The notes under the pieces were generated by a model. The model saw only the letters and a list, made by a program, of their open reading frames with translations, ran no database searches and was not told the DNA's origin. A DNA stretch of 64,000 nucleotides from Colius striatus (lineage: Eukaryota > Chordata > Aves > Coliiformes > Coliidae), in contig NC_084759.1 in NCBI RefSeq assembly GCF_028858725.1, positions 93,020,362 to 93,084,361 on the forward strand, in the 5' to 3' direction. Shown in pieces: positions 12,401 to 23,425 of this stretch. The stretch's first letter is position 1. Every line of letters begins with the position of its first letter. Both the position numbers and the translations under genes were made by a program.

Positions 12401-14190
12401 AAATAGGAAATGAGCTGGGCTTGTAACGAACTGCAATGACAAAGACGTATTTCTTCAGTCACCTTTACAACAGAACATGAGGTTTCAGCAAGCTGAAAGT
12501 GATACAATGAAGTTATCAGAAGCTCAGGAAGACCTAATATGGGTTTGTCTACATGTCTCATCAAACAGGAGAATTCCCATCAAAGATCTGTCCAAGATAA
12601 GGACATATTGTACTCATATCCTACAAATATGAACAGATCTGCTTATCTAGGATAGCAACATGTTTATCAAGGCACAATACTGAACTAAGAATGAAGTTGG
12701 AATTTTGTGCTATTTCAAGAAAGGGTGATAGCTAGATTTTTCTTTTAATGGAGAGGGTGTAGTCAGAAAACCGTCTTATGATGTGTTAGTTAAAAGTCAA
12801 AACAACTTTCTCACACTACTAAATTTGTAGCAGATACATTTCTAGACTGCAAGTGCCAGTGAATAGAAGCACGCAGCATCACACAGCCTTCTCTGTGTAT
12901 AGGTGTCTAATATTTGGAGAACCACAAATAGGGGGAGGAGGAGAGGAGAGATTGCAGGAGGAGTTGCATAGCCTAATGAGAAGCACATACTTTCGATGTG
13001 AACTTTCACCCGTATTTCTCTGTAGTCTTTCTGGGCAGGGAATGGAAGAAATGGGAGGGAGGAAAAAAAAAGAAAAGGTTGTTTATGTTGCTAGAGAACT
13101 GGCCAAGCAAGTCAGGACTGGACAAGATACATGCAAGCAGCCCAGAGCTGAGCCCTGTCCCCCTCTGTACAGACAAAGCTGAGAACCTCCTGGAAACATG
13201 ACCAGAGACCTTTTGATTTTTTTTTTTTGCCAGATGATAAAGTTCTTAGGCCGTGAGGTGTCTCTAACTACAACAGTTACTAGCAATGCCGATCTCAACC
13301 TGATCAAAATATCTGCATATTACCTGCACACCAGTGTTCTGCTCAGAGATGAGCACTTGTACAGTTTATGTTGCTTTCTCTGAGTTTCTGAAGGACAAGA
13401 TTGTGGAATAATTCTCAAGAAATCAGGGATAAAAATTCACCAGTTATTCAAATGCAATACAAAGAAAAATTACATATAAGCAAAAGCAGTGGCTTTGAAG
13501 TATAAGATTCCAGGAGACAACAGTGCTGGTAGTGCCAGTCTGCTCCTTAAGCCAAACAGACTAAATAAATTAAAGGCAATTCAGTTGTGAATTTCACATT
13601 ACATTTTATTTCCATTCAATACTTCTGCTTACACTGTTTGGAAATGGGAAGAGATAAATGTCTTGCACAGAGCCAGTCTGTGACTGTTTCTTTATTTACT
13701 AACTGGTTTCATTTCCAAACACAACTTCTAAAATAAAGCACAAGTACTGTTAAGAACCAAGCCATCCGTACCAACTTAGTTCAACGAGATGGGTACTGCT
13801 GCCTTCCTGAGATCCTGGCCAGGCTACATAAGTCTGATTTTGGCATCAATTTTAGCTAATGTGTTAAAGCCAGCCACAGAAAAGCACAGGCAACTGCAAA
13901 AGATTTCAAAGGGTAAATCAAATCTTTAAATTTACTATTTACAGAGAAAGCTTTTGTGGTTTAGTTTCTTCGTTTTCATATGTTAAAGAATAGACAGTTC
14001 AAAAGAGCAAAGCAGAGGGCAACATGATGCTGTTATTTTTAGAGACTCTAAAGACCATAAAAGTTTTAACAAGGAACATACTTCCTATTTCAATAACTTT
14101 CCAAACCAATGAGTCCCATAGGAATGTGTCCCTATGGACATAAACGCGTTATGCCATATCTGCATGACTCAATGACCTTTTCCTTCACAG
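9421..14190 (+). other. ERG: ERG intron (4.8 kb)
   Basis: The largest intron within the window, from GTATGA to TCCTTCACAG. It holds an alternating purine-pyrimidine/AT tract near 9535-9580, a decayed LINE (about 9950-11400), a short GA tract (10291-10305) and a purine-rich stretch at 12930-12962. Open frames such as 12853-13182 have no recognisable similarity and are considered chance. Confidence 0.9.
9950..11400 (+). mobile_element. Ancient CR1/L3-like LINE remnant (ORF2 RT region)
   Basis: Several separate blocks, in the right order, resemble an old CR1-clade LINE on the + strand. The frame at 9956-10153 contains KGIIKEDEDIATKLNIFF, recalling the DEDGxxxxDxxxKAExLNxFFxSVF segment at the start of CR1 reverse transcriptase. 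Further on, TTTAACAAAGTCCCCTACAA (about 10598-10617) matches the 'aftdKVPH' block, and GATAAATGCCACATAA (about 10918) matches the 'vdKCkvmh' block. The region 11131-11200 recalls the block after it. Stops and frameshifts are frequent. This is an inference from remembered consensus, with imprecise ends. Confidence 0.55.
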
Positions 14191-14259
14191 ATTTGCCTTA
14201 CGAACAAGCGAGGAGATCAGCATGGACGAGTCACACCCACTCCAGTCCTCAGTCAAAAG
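14191..14259 (+). CDS. ERG: ERG coding exon, 69 bp
   Basis: Acceptor TCCTTCACAG, donor AAAAG|GTAAAT. It encodes DLPYEQARRSAWTSHTHSSP followed by QSK. Human reads EPPRRSAWTGHGHPTPQSK, so this is one of the more variable ERG segments; the QA and SH residues follow what I recall of chicken ERG. It is 23 codons, phase 1 to phase 1, in the linker between the PNT and ETS domains. Confidence 0.96.
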
Positions 14260-14568
14260 GTAAATGCACCTGCATATGTCTAGCCTGGGGGCCTAATGTA
14301 CATCTGGTGCAACTGCATAGCCTTTGAAGTCAACTGATAGGAGCTGCCTCATCATTCAGCTCTGGAGGATTTTTGAAAGCCTGTGGAATGGCAGCCACTG
14401 GGGCAGCCACATCCTTACTTGAACACAGGCTTTATCAAGTCCTTGATAAATCCTATTGTGGCCGTCACTGGGTGTGAGCAGAAGGAGTCCCAAGCCTGTG
14501 ATCTATCACAGGTTTGGTGACCAACTTCCAAACTGCAAAAATAACAACATGGGTTTTTCAATTTTCAG
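14260..14568 (+). other. ERG: ERG short intron (309 bp)
   Basis: Begins GTAAAT and ends ATTTTCAG. It contains a near-perfect palindrome at 14431-14450 and nothing else of note. Confidence 0.93.
14431..14450 (+). repeat. Near-palindrome, 9-bp arms
   Basis: TTTATCAAG (14431-14439) and CTTGATAAA (14442-14450) are exact reverse complements separated by TC. It sits in the middle of a 309-bp ERG intron. The 2-nt centre makes an RNA hairpin possible only after one or two inner pairs open. Confidence 0.8.
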
Positions 14569-14625
14569 CTACTCAGCCATCATCCTCAACAGTTCCCAAA
14601 ACAGAAGACCAGCGTCCTCAGTTAG
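14569..14625 (+). CDS. ERG: ERG coding exon, 57 bp
   Basis: Acceptor ATTTTCAG, donor TTAG|GTGAGT. It encodes ATQPSSSTVPKTEDQRPQL, with the conserved VPKTEDQRPQL stretch; the VPK-T-E-D text is a typical ETS-factor sumoylation-like or regulatory linker motif (inference). It is 19 codons, phase 1 to phase 1. Confidence 0.96.
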   Translation, partial: LLSHHPQQFPKQKTSVLS

Positions 14626-16344
14626 GTGAGTGTTATTTTTTTAGAAATTTGCCTAGGTGTGATGGAGTTTGTTGAACAGGATGAGAAGGATATGGCAACA
14701 TCTAATTCAGGCCACTAATGAGATCTCCAGCTGGTGACCACTAAATCCCCAGATGTGTATAATTCAGCACTGTAGCTGCATCTGAGATGAGGACTTTCAT
14801 GGCCATTGTAAACTGCTTTAGCGAATTTTAAAGGCAGTGATTACCTTGCACAGTGAAAAAGCTGTTTAAACAAGGTACCTATGTGCAGTTTAGGTACAAA
14901 TGAGGAAGGCAAGGATGTCAAAAGACAATGCACTCCACAGTAGTTTAAGTTCTAGCAGTTGGAAAACGGAATGATTGCAGCCTGCAGAAAGCTATTTGAG
15001 TTAGGCTCCTGAAATTAAACAGGGAAATCAGAAGGATTCTCAATCTATTGAGAAACCAAGGAGAAAGTAGTTTATGAGTTTGTAAACCAGTGTTTTTGCA
15101 AAATGGGTGCATTTTGTATTTTCAAAGCAGCTAATATGTGGGTCAGGACCCCTTATTCTAAATTCTACTGTGGTTTGGACAGGTAGCTGTAAAGCACTAC
15201 AGGGATTCTGAATCATTTATGGCTCTTGTTAACAGCAAAAGGATAGCAATAGGAAAGTCAGAGATTTGGAGGATACTCTCAACACAGAAGACTGAACCTG
15301 TTTTTAGCACTTTTTTTTTTAAACATGGATTTTAAATCTTTATTCTGTTTGCTTTTTATAGCTAAATAAGGCATGTGCATGACTGCCTCTCATTAGCTCG
15401 TACACATTCTGCCTGGGAAGCATTATGCTTCTTTTTGCCCAAACAGCATTTTATCTAATCTGGCCTTCCAACCATGAGCATCTTTCAAGAAATATGATGA
15501 TTTATCTAAGTCCTTAGGATCATTTAATAGCTGTATGTGAGCTGCACAGATTATTTAAATGTATAAGGAATGTAACCTGGTTATCTTCTTGGCTATAAAG
15601 CTGGCAGCCGTTGGAAAGCAGCTGTCTGGAGGCAAGGGAACCCAATGACAGGGTCATCTAGTGACGGGCTCCAGACTTGCAGCCCATCGCTTTGCCTTTT
15701 GTGCTTCTGTCACAGCCTTCCCTTTTTTCCTGTTGTATTTCAAGCCAAAATAAGTTTTCATTTTCAGAGGGAATCCCTCAGGGAGAACATTTTGATGCTA
15801 CAGGCGTTGGATGGCTGACACAGGCTCTTCTGAAAACCCTAGTTGCAAGGTCAATACAGGAGATCCCTCACTGGTCTCCAGTGACAAGAATTGACCCAGT
15901 CATACACTCTCAGCCCTATTCTGGAGGCTCTTTTCGCACAGAAAAAGTTAGCAGTGCCACATAGGAAACAAATGTGGCCTCATGAGAAGAGATGTTGCTG
16001 TCCTTTGTGGAGGAGACCTCCGTGCGTGTGTGTACTTTGTATAAGCAGGAACCAGAATACTTCTGGACTAAATTTTCAGTGTGTCTGAATTTACACTTGT
16101 GGAGGCTAATACAGTGCAAAAAAGAAAATTTGTATCCTTGCAATTGTTCACTTGCACATTCACCTTTAAGGGGAAATATACAAATATTGTGATGCAAAGA
16201 AAGGAACCACTTTCCCCAGTGTTGGATCTGCTGTCCCATCAGGTGGTATACACTGCCCCTTACCAGGTTAAAAAGTTAACAGTCGCCTAAAATATTTGAC
16301 ATCACTGTTGTAGGATTTTAAATCTTTCTTTTGCGATTTTGTAG
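14626..16344 (+). other. ERG: ERG intron (1.7 kb)
   Basis: From GTGAGT to TTTTGTAG. No recognised mobile element or gene. Several overlapping small open frames at 15.7-16.3 kb show no protein similarity and are taken as chance. Confidence 0.9.
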
Positions 16345-16392
16345 ATCCATATCAGATTCTTGGACCAACCAGCAGCCGACTTGCAAATCCAG
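16345..16392 (+). CDS. ERG: ERG coding exon, 48 bp
   Basis: Acceptor TTTTGTAG, donor CCAG|GTGAGA. It encodes DPYQILGPTSSRLANP, the segment directly before the ETS domain, which in ETS factors takes part in autoinhibition and linker contacts. It is 16 codons, phase 1 to phase 1. Reading into the intron would add GEKGFC and stop, which would produce an ERG form lacking the ETS domain. ERG isoforms without the ETS domain are known in human, but I see no direct evidence of an alternative terminal exon here. Confidence 0.96.
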
Positions 16393-19221
16393 GTGAGAAA
16401 GGATTTTGCTGATTTAGGGGGATTCCTCTTCACTGCTAGTGTCCCCACTGTGGCTTTAAGGCCAGACCTGAGAGGTGATGCGACTGATTTTATCACTCCT
16501 CAGTATGACTCAGTGGGAGCTGATGATAACCAATGTGTTGCAGGGTTAGCTTTCTAAATTACACAAGTGTGAGACTGAGGTCACAGATTAAGACACATAA
16601 ACTCGTGTATCTTAGTGTAGATGTCTACATATGAGCTAGGTGTCTTATTTCTCATGAAGTTCATTGGAGATGTAGTTAATATAGCTCTCTACAGAGCTAT
16701 TCAAATTATCCTAGAGTAGATGGTTACATTCAGTCAGTCATATACCTCCTTAGAGTTGCTTGAACTCCTCGTATCAAATGGAGTTCACTTCAGTTGCCTA
16801 AACATGGGGATTTTGTCAAATGCTGTAAGATATCCCATCTGGCCTCCAGGTATCTCTCCAGAAGGATATAAGTATCTTACCGACCTGTGTCAGATGTGTC
16901 CCAGATTCTGTTAAACCACAATGCAATGCCATACTGACCATGACAAATAAAACATCTTGGGATAAACAACCCAAATCAACAAAAATATGTAGGGAAGAAT
17001 GAGGAAAGCATCATCTATTTGCAAAGAATAATTGGTTGAAATGCTTCCAAAGTGTTCTCCCACTGCCTCACAGGCAATGAGGCGCATTGTGAACAGGGGC
17101 TTGTAGCATATTGTGGGTAAAGACAAGGGAGCTTTTTAGTAAGTTAATAATGCTGATTGTGAACACTGGAGATTTCACTGTTGCCACTCCAAGTCTGCAG
17201 GACACACTCTGGCCGTACACCACAGTAATCAACGTCATGATCTGCCACAGTGGATTGACACTGTGCATGCCACTTCCTATTTCCCTGCCACAGCCACAGG
17301 GCACAGTGTTCCTTGTTTCACATTGCAGGTCTCCTCGACCTACCAGGAACAATATGCCTTCTTATGACATGCAACGGCTTTTCCAGACATGAAATTGCCA
17401 AAGTACTGATCCATTCCCTTTCACCTTATTCCAGGTGACATCAAGCACAGTTCTAGATTAGATTACTTTCTAAACAGCTTTGCATGACATGGGAAAGCAA
17501 TTAAGTATTTAGGATAGGATTTTTCAAATAGCCTAAGGCGGTGGGTTTCCAGGTGACATTGATCTTAACTGGAAGTGGGGTCCTACCCGCCTTTGATTTA
17601 CTCATAAACCCTGGCTTTTTCAGTTTTGTCAAGCATCCATTTGGTAGACTTCGCTACTGTGGAAGACATTAACATGATCAGGATCAGGATACTTTTGTAA
17701 CATTTGGATGTGGATTTCCTACACACAATCATTCCTGTGCTTTAACGTGTTTTGTGTGTTTATAAATTGGTGGAATTACTCTCTCATTAAAAGGAAATTG
17801 ACAGCAACCATTTATTTTCATAGGACTATATATTACATTTGGAAGGCAAGTGTTTATGTTAGAACATATGTTGGATTGCTTATTCAAAAGTTTGTGTTTT
17901 GTCCAGTGCTGAACTGTTTATTGATTTTCAAAGGCTAATCCTCTTGTTATGTTTCATGTATTAAAACTTGCATGCCTTGCTCATACCATGGATTCTTTTG
18001 TTTGTTTGTTTACTTAATGCATGTTAATGGAACAGAAGAAATTCATTAAGGACTGTTTGGATAAATATCATTTAAACGAATATGGGTTTCAGTTGCACTG
18101 AAGTATAAACTGCTAATGGTTCTCAGATGCTACTCTAGCTTGATATTATAATTCTCTACTATAAGCTTTCTAAAGGAAAGTTTGTTTATTATACCCACAT
18201 ATCTGGCTTGGAGGGAAAAAAAAGAAAAAAAGAAACCCAACTGATTCCTGGTCAGAGATGTACTTAGAAGTTAGCACATAGAGGCTGGTTGGCAAATTCT
18301 GCTGACATCGTGCTTGTGAAACAGATTGCCTTGCAAGCTGCTTCAGCTGCATTTTGCATCATTTCAGTGCTGCTTTATTAAGAAATGCTAAGCTTTTAAC
18401 ATGGATACCAGTGGCAAGGCCCTTTGTAATCTGCTTTCAATCACCTAAAGTGGTCAGATTTTGTTCCTATACCTCTGGGTAACACTCTTCTGCAAAGTTG
18501 ACAGCGGACTAATATTTTTTAAGATGAAATTGGTGGAGGAGTGAGAAAATAAAATGACAATTACATTTTAAGTCTTAACTTCAATAATTATTTAAACTTA
18601 TTTGCCACAGAACTATGACAAGAATGTATTTTATGGACCTTTTCACTGTTCTTGCAACTGTTTTGCCCTATGGTTGTATGCAGTGCAACAGCAAGCTAAT
18701 AAGTTTCCGTTCTGCATTTCCCCAAATGCTGTAAAAGGATGATATGGTTTGGCACAAGCCCAGCTTTCTCTAAACTTCTCCATTTTATGTAGGCTTATTC
18801 CATAGCACAGAACATTTAGTTGCAACATAATGCTGTGAGAACAAGTAAAATGTTACGCAAGTGAAAGCTGCTTGTCCTGAACTTTAGAGATTAGTTTCCT
18901 AAATGAGTGCTGTATTATTTCCCCATCAATTGTCTATACTGAATGACATTAGGTAACTATTAAATCTCCATGTAATGGCATTCTGCCACTCGGATGAGAA
19001 AAAACATGACACGTTACCATTATCTTTGCTCTTTAGGGTTTCATGAGACAGGGCTGGGAGAAACGGGACTCGTTATGAGTGAGGAGTAGGAACTGACATT
19101 GCAACATTTCCTAATAGGGTCCTATGTGAAAGCCTGGAAGGGTCAGTCGTTGTCTTAACATTATTAGTCACTAGTCCTGACATTTGCATTTTGTTTCCCT
19201 GTCCCCCTCCTCTCCCTACAG
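16393..19221 (+). other. ERG: ERG last intron (2.8 kb)
   Basis: From GTGAGA to CTCCCTACAG. It holds a small hairpin at 16681-16700 (arms ATAGCTCT and AGAGCTAT, 4-nt loop) and a TGTTTGTTTGTTTAC run at about 18000 that matches forkhead-type sites. No gene or clear mobile element was recognised. Confidence 0.9.
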
Positions 19222-19742
19222 GGAGTGGGCAGATACAGTTATGGCAGTTCCTGCTGGAGCTCCTCTCAGACAGTTCCAACTCCAACTGCATCACCTGGGA
19301 GGGCACCAACGGGGAGTTCAAGATGACAGACCCCGACGAAGTGGCTCGGCGCTGGGGGGAGCGGAAGAGCAAGCCCAACATGAACTATGACAAACTCAGC
19401 CGTGCGCTTCGCTACTATTATGATAAAAATATTATGACTAAAGTTCATGGTAAGCGCTACGCCTACAAATTTGACTTCCATGGAATCGCTCAGGCTCTCC
19501 AGCCTCACCCTCCAGAGTCGTCCATGTACAAATACCCGTCAGACCTCCCCTACATGAGCTCCTATCATGCGCACCCTCAGAAGATGAACTTTGTAGCTCC
19601 CCACCCTCCTGCTTTGCCTGTAACATCATCCAGCTTTTTCGCTGCCCCTAATCCGTACTGGAATTCACCGACTGGAGGTATCTACCCCAATACTAGGCTG
19701 CCAGCTGCTCATATGCCTTCTCATCTTGGCACCTACTACTAA
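19222..19742 (+). CDS. ERG: ERG terminal coding exon, ETS domain and C-terminus
   Basis: The acceptor CCCTACAG is followed by GG-AGT-GGG, completing a split Gly codon. The exon encodes the ETS winged helix-turn-helix domain from [11 protein letters not shown] through [20 protein letters not shown] and [20 protein letters not shown] to KRYAYKFDF. The recognition helix [11 protein letters not shown] keeps the two arginines that contact the GGA core of ETS sites. The C-terminal tail ends [16 protein letters not shown] followed by TAA (19740-19742). Differences from human are minor: NSNC for NSSC, SSMYKY for SSLYKY, YMSSYH for YMGSYH, and PAAHM for PTSHM. The domain is intact with no frameshift. 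The upstream ATG at 19191 is intronic. Confidence 0.98.
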
Positions 19743-20684
19743 ATGGGGTAAAAAAAAGAGAAATACCAGAAAAAACAAAGACATTTCTCGCTGGGATATG
19801 GTCCCTGATGAGTTACAATGAACTCTATTGGAGTACATGAATTAAAAGTGCCTAAAGAGACAAGTGAAGGTTTGACTGGGAAAAAACACATTAAAAAAAT
19901 ATCACAAAGACTATTTGTAGTAGGGATTCAAAGGAGGAATTGAAGAAGTATTAAGTTACTAAAATGTAATGTATATGGGCATCGACTCTGTGGACCAAAC
20001 AACAATAGACTATTGTAGGTAAAAGCATGAAATGATAAGGAAAACCTACGAAAGCTAGTGGTCTTAAAAAGTTGATAAGCTTATGTGTAAAGTTTGATAT
20101 CTCGCTAGTGCAAAACTGGGACTATACTACAGCAATATAAGGATAAGTCTACAGTGACCTAACATAACAATATATGAATCATTACAAAAGAGGGGGGAAA
20201 AGCAGGGGGAAAAAAAGAAAGAAACCGTACCTGTATTTAAAAAAATAGAAACATATCAACAGAAGAGGCTGGTTTAGTGTGGAAGCTGATTTGGAATATA
20301 ACAGCATTGTTTTAGTTAAAATCAAATGCGTTCCATTCATCGGTGTTATCAGCTGCTCAAACTGTGAAGACAACCCGAACTTTGAGATTCCTTGACAGTA
20401 TTACAGGAACCCTGAGCCAAACATTGGAAATGAGAATGTGCTGAAGGGCAAGTGTATGATTGTGGATCAGAAGCCTGCAATTGACAGAGGAAGCAGAAAG
20501 GAGAAAGGAGGAGGACAAAGATGGTGACAAGGGGAGAAAAGAAAATTCTTTACAAGAGACTGAAAAGACTGAAAACTTAGTAGTGTTGGGACTATGAAGA
20601 AATACTTGTTTGGACTTGTGAAACATATTGCTCAGTATTATACCATTCCCAGTATTACAGGAGGAACAGACTTGATTTTATAGT

Positions 20685-20690
20685 AATAAA
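20685..20690 (+). terminator. ERG: Candidate proximal poly(A) signal, ERG
   Basis: AATAAA followed by an A run; it would give a 3' UTR of about 0.95 kb. Confidence 0.35.
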
Positions 20691-21156
20691 AAAAAGACGG
20701 AAAAAGGGAAAAGCAGAAGAATTGAGAAATCAGCACATGCATCTCTTTTAAAAAAAAAAAAAAGTAAAACTGGAATTGTGTTTGATATTTAAAAGTTGCC
20801 AGTTAGAACCTCATCATTATTAAGGGAGTTTGTTTTCTGTTGGTTAAAGCAAGAGACAACCCTTGACTGCCAAAATCAGAAATCATCTAAGTATTTTTGT
20901 TAGGTGGGCGCCAGTTTTTCTTTATCGAGTCGCGAACGCTGTGCGTTTGTCAGAATGAAGTATACAAGTCAATGTTATTTTTTTCCTTTTTATATAATTA
21001 TTATATAACTTATGCATTTATACACTACGAGTTGATCTCGGCCAACCAAAGACACAAAAAAGGGACAATCAAAACTATTGTGGCCTTGAATTTTAACTCT
21101 GTATGCTTAATGTTTACATTATGAACATATTAGTACTTAGAATGCAGAATGTATGT

Positions 21157-21162
21157 AATAAA
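21157..21162 (+). terminator. ERG: Candidate poly(A) signal, ERG
   Basis: AATAAA in the context TATGTAATAAAATAAGC, followed within 60 bases by T/G-rich sequence that could be the downstream element. Confidence 0.6.
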
Positions 21163-21180
21163 ATAAGCTTGGCCTAGCAT

Positions 21181-22998
21181 GGCAATTTCAGATTGACACT
21201 GTAGTTTGCATTTGCATTTGCATTTTTAGTGCCTGACACGCCTATCAGATCTCCTACTCACCATGTTAAAATATGTTAGGTATTTTGTTTCAAATTTTTT
21301 GTTTTGCGAAATCTCACAATCATGAAAAATGTAGGACCAAATAGCCATGCTTAGCCTAAATTCAAAGTGGACAGGTGTTGTGTATCTTCTTTTCCAGACA
21401 CTTTGGCTAAAATACTTGCAGCCCTTCTTTTGTAGTGCCTTGCCACTCTTGTGCTGAGCTTCTCTTGCCCAGAGATTGTAACCATGCCCAATTCTTTGAT
21501 GTCTAAAGGAGGCTTTTAAGGAAGAGCACTGATACCCAGAAATTTTATTTTCTTACCATCAGATGACGCAGAATAATCTCAGCCTGAGATGTATTTTCAT
21601 ACTGAATCATATGTTGAGTTACCATTCCCCCTTTGCTATTAATACATACTGTATCGTTATTAGTAAATAAAGTGGATAATGAATAAGTTCCATTATTCCT
21701 CACTTTAGAGTGGAGTGTACGGTAGCTAGTTAATTTGCCATTGCAGTCCATCCTGGCTGTTTACAAAGGGCAGGGTGTTTTCTTTCTCTTCTAGATTTAG
21801 AGGCTTCCCACACTGTACCCTGGGCCCCAAAACTACATCTGGTGCCTGATGGCATGCCTCCATTTTTTTGCAACACCAGCTGAAGAACTGATCTGGAAAA
21901 TGAGCACTGACATTTATGAGTGGCTCTCCACAGCAGACAGTATTTACTGCAGAGAATCTAAACAGCTCAGACCTCCAACTGTATCCCTCTTTTTCTTCTG
22001 TCCTTTTGTCTCTTTTTCAAACAGAGTGGGTGTGGTTTCAAGTTTTATAGCAAGTGTTCTGTATATTCATTTTGTGGAGCATTAATCAGTGCTGTGCAAT
22101 GGGAGCCTACTTGCCAGAATCCTACTTTATGGGGTTTTTTGGTGGCAGTTTATAAGCACGGGATTATATTACTAACGCTTGGGACCTCAGCAGTAGCATC
22201 ATAAGCCTTTTGATTGTTAGGAAATAAGCACTGTTAGTCTGTATCTTCAAAAATAAAAATTCACAGAAAGGTTAGAAAAACTGAACTCTTGGAAGAGGTT
22301 AGCCACTGTTTTAGAGAGTTATGCCAGGCACACCTACATGCTGTCTATAAGAATAATAGTTTGCCTTTCAGTGGAAATACATCTACAGCTGCTTGCTATC
22401 TACTTCGTGTGTGCTTCCAACTCAAAAAACGGTAAGTGTACAGTTGAACCACCTTTTAATTAAACACTTGAAAATCCAGATAAAACAACCTTCTTTGTTT
22501 AGATTGGCAAAGGCGTGCCTGGAGGCCTCGAAAGTGTCCCCAGTGCTCACAGAGCTGCCTGCAGGATTTCCAGATTGTGTTGCCTGGCTGCTATCATGTG
22601 CAATGGAAGCAGCATCCTGATATTAAAAGAAAGTATCTGAATTCTGGGACAGGGATGGAGTCACAACAGATATCATGATGGACACCACTCGTAATGAAGA
22701 GCAAAGTCCTACAGTAGGCCATGCGTTGCTTACTAGCAAACTAGTACCTGCAGGAGCCTTGGAAAACCTGGATTTTGCAACCCTGAAGATGAAGAGGAGA
22801 GTGAAGGATGGAAAGACCCTACTGTTCCTGCACTGCGACAGGTGACTTTGCAACTTGCAGAGTCTCCCTACCCCAGGGGCAGCAGCCCCCACTCAGGGTC
22901 TTCCTGCTGGAGGAGAAGGACGAGCCCAGTGTCCCAGGGTATTGTCAGAGGCAAAACAGGCAGTGGACTTGTGGTAGTGTATCTCTGCTTACATACAC
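21181..22998. other. Intergenic or extended ERG 3' UTR, no gene seen
   Basis: Includes the AATAAA at 22252-22257, which may end a longer ERG transcript. Between 22500 and 22980 the sequence is more GC-rich and has short open frames, but none resembles a known protein. Confidence 0.6.
21205..21223. repeat. Triple TTTGCA repeat with two octamer motifs
   Basis: Three TTTGCA units create two overlapping ATTTGCAT octamers (21210-21217 and 21216-21223), the canonical POU/Oct binding motif. It lies just beyond the likely ERG poly(A) site. Confidence 0.7.
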
Positions 22999-23425
22999 AC
23001 AGAATCACAGTATGGTAAGGGTTAGAAGAGACCTCTAGAGATCATCCAGTCCAATACCCCTGCTAAAGCAGGTTCACCTAGTTCAGGTCACACAGGAATG
23101 CATCCACTTGGGTTTGAAAACCTCCGGAGAAGGAGACTCCACACCCTCCCTGGGCAGCCTGTGCCAGGGCTCCTTCATCCTCACAGCAAAGAAGTTTCTC
23201 CTTATGGTCAAGTGGAACTTCCTGTGCTCCAGCTCACACTCGTTACCCCTTATGCTGACACAGGGCACTACAGAGAAAAGATTCTCCCCATCCTCTCATA
23301 CATAAGTGTTGATAAGATGCCCTCTCAGTCTTCTCCAGGCTTAGCAGCCCTCCACTGGCCTCTGTCCCAAAGTTCCTTGTCTCTTTTGAACTGGGGAGCC
23401 CAAGTGGTGTACCGGAATATTGTGC
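22999..23425 (-). mobile_element. CR1 LINE 3' fragment
   Basis: Reads in reverse as a typical avian CR1 3' end: AGAATCACAG, GACCTCTAGAGATCATCCAG, CTGCTAAAGCAGGTTCACCT, TGGGCAGCCTGTGCCAGGGC, and CAGCAAAGAAGTTTCTCCTT. These blocks also occur in the copies at 28336 and, on the other strand, at 33590. It is 5'-truncated, so it does not encode a protein. Confidence 0.93.

Larger units (their letters stand above)
1..21180 (+). other. ERG: ERG gene, 3' portion (partial at left edge)
   Basis: This span is the 3' part of the ERG gene, an ETS-family transcription factor that acts in the nucleus in endothelial, haematopoietic and skeletal-lineage cells. Eight coding exons join into one continuous frame of about 400 residues ending at a natural stop. 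The order is: a linker exon, the PNT/SAM exon, two known cassette exons (81 and 72 bp), three small exons, and the ETS-domain exon. Human ERG has about 486 residues when all these exons are included, so roughly the first 85 residues lie upstream of the window. ERG rather than its paralogue FLI1 is called because the PNT-ETS linker and the C-terminal tail follow ERG closely. The left gene edge is the window edge; the right edge is the AATAAA-based estimate. Confidence 0.95.
19743..21180 (+). other. ERG: ERG 3' UTR (estimated end)
   Basis: Non-coding sequence after the ERG stop, A-rich with several U- and A-rich tracts. AATAAA occurs at 20685-20690, embedded in an A run, and at 21157-21162. The second is taken as the likely main end. 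Another AATAAA at 22252-22257 would allow a longer form; human ERG transcripts have 3' UTRs of about 3 kb, which would favour a longer end. Confidence 0.65.

Noticed and set aside
19191..19742. An ETS gene starting at the ATG 19191
   Set aside because: The ATG lies before the splice acceptor at 19220-19221, so it is intronic; this is the last ERG exon.
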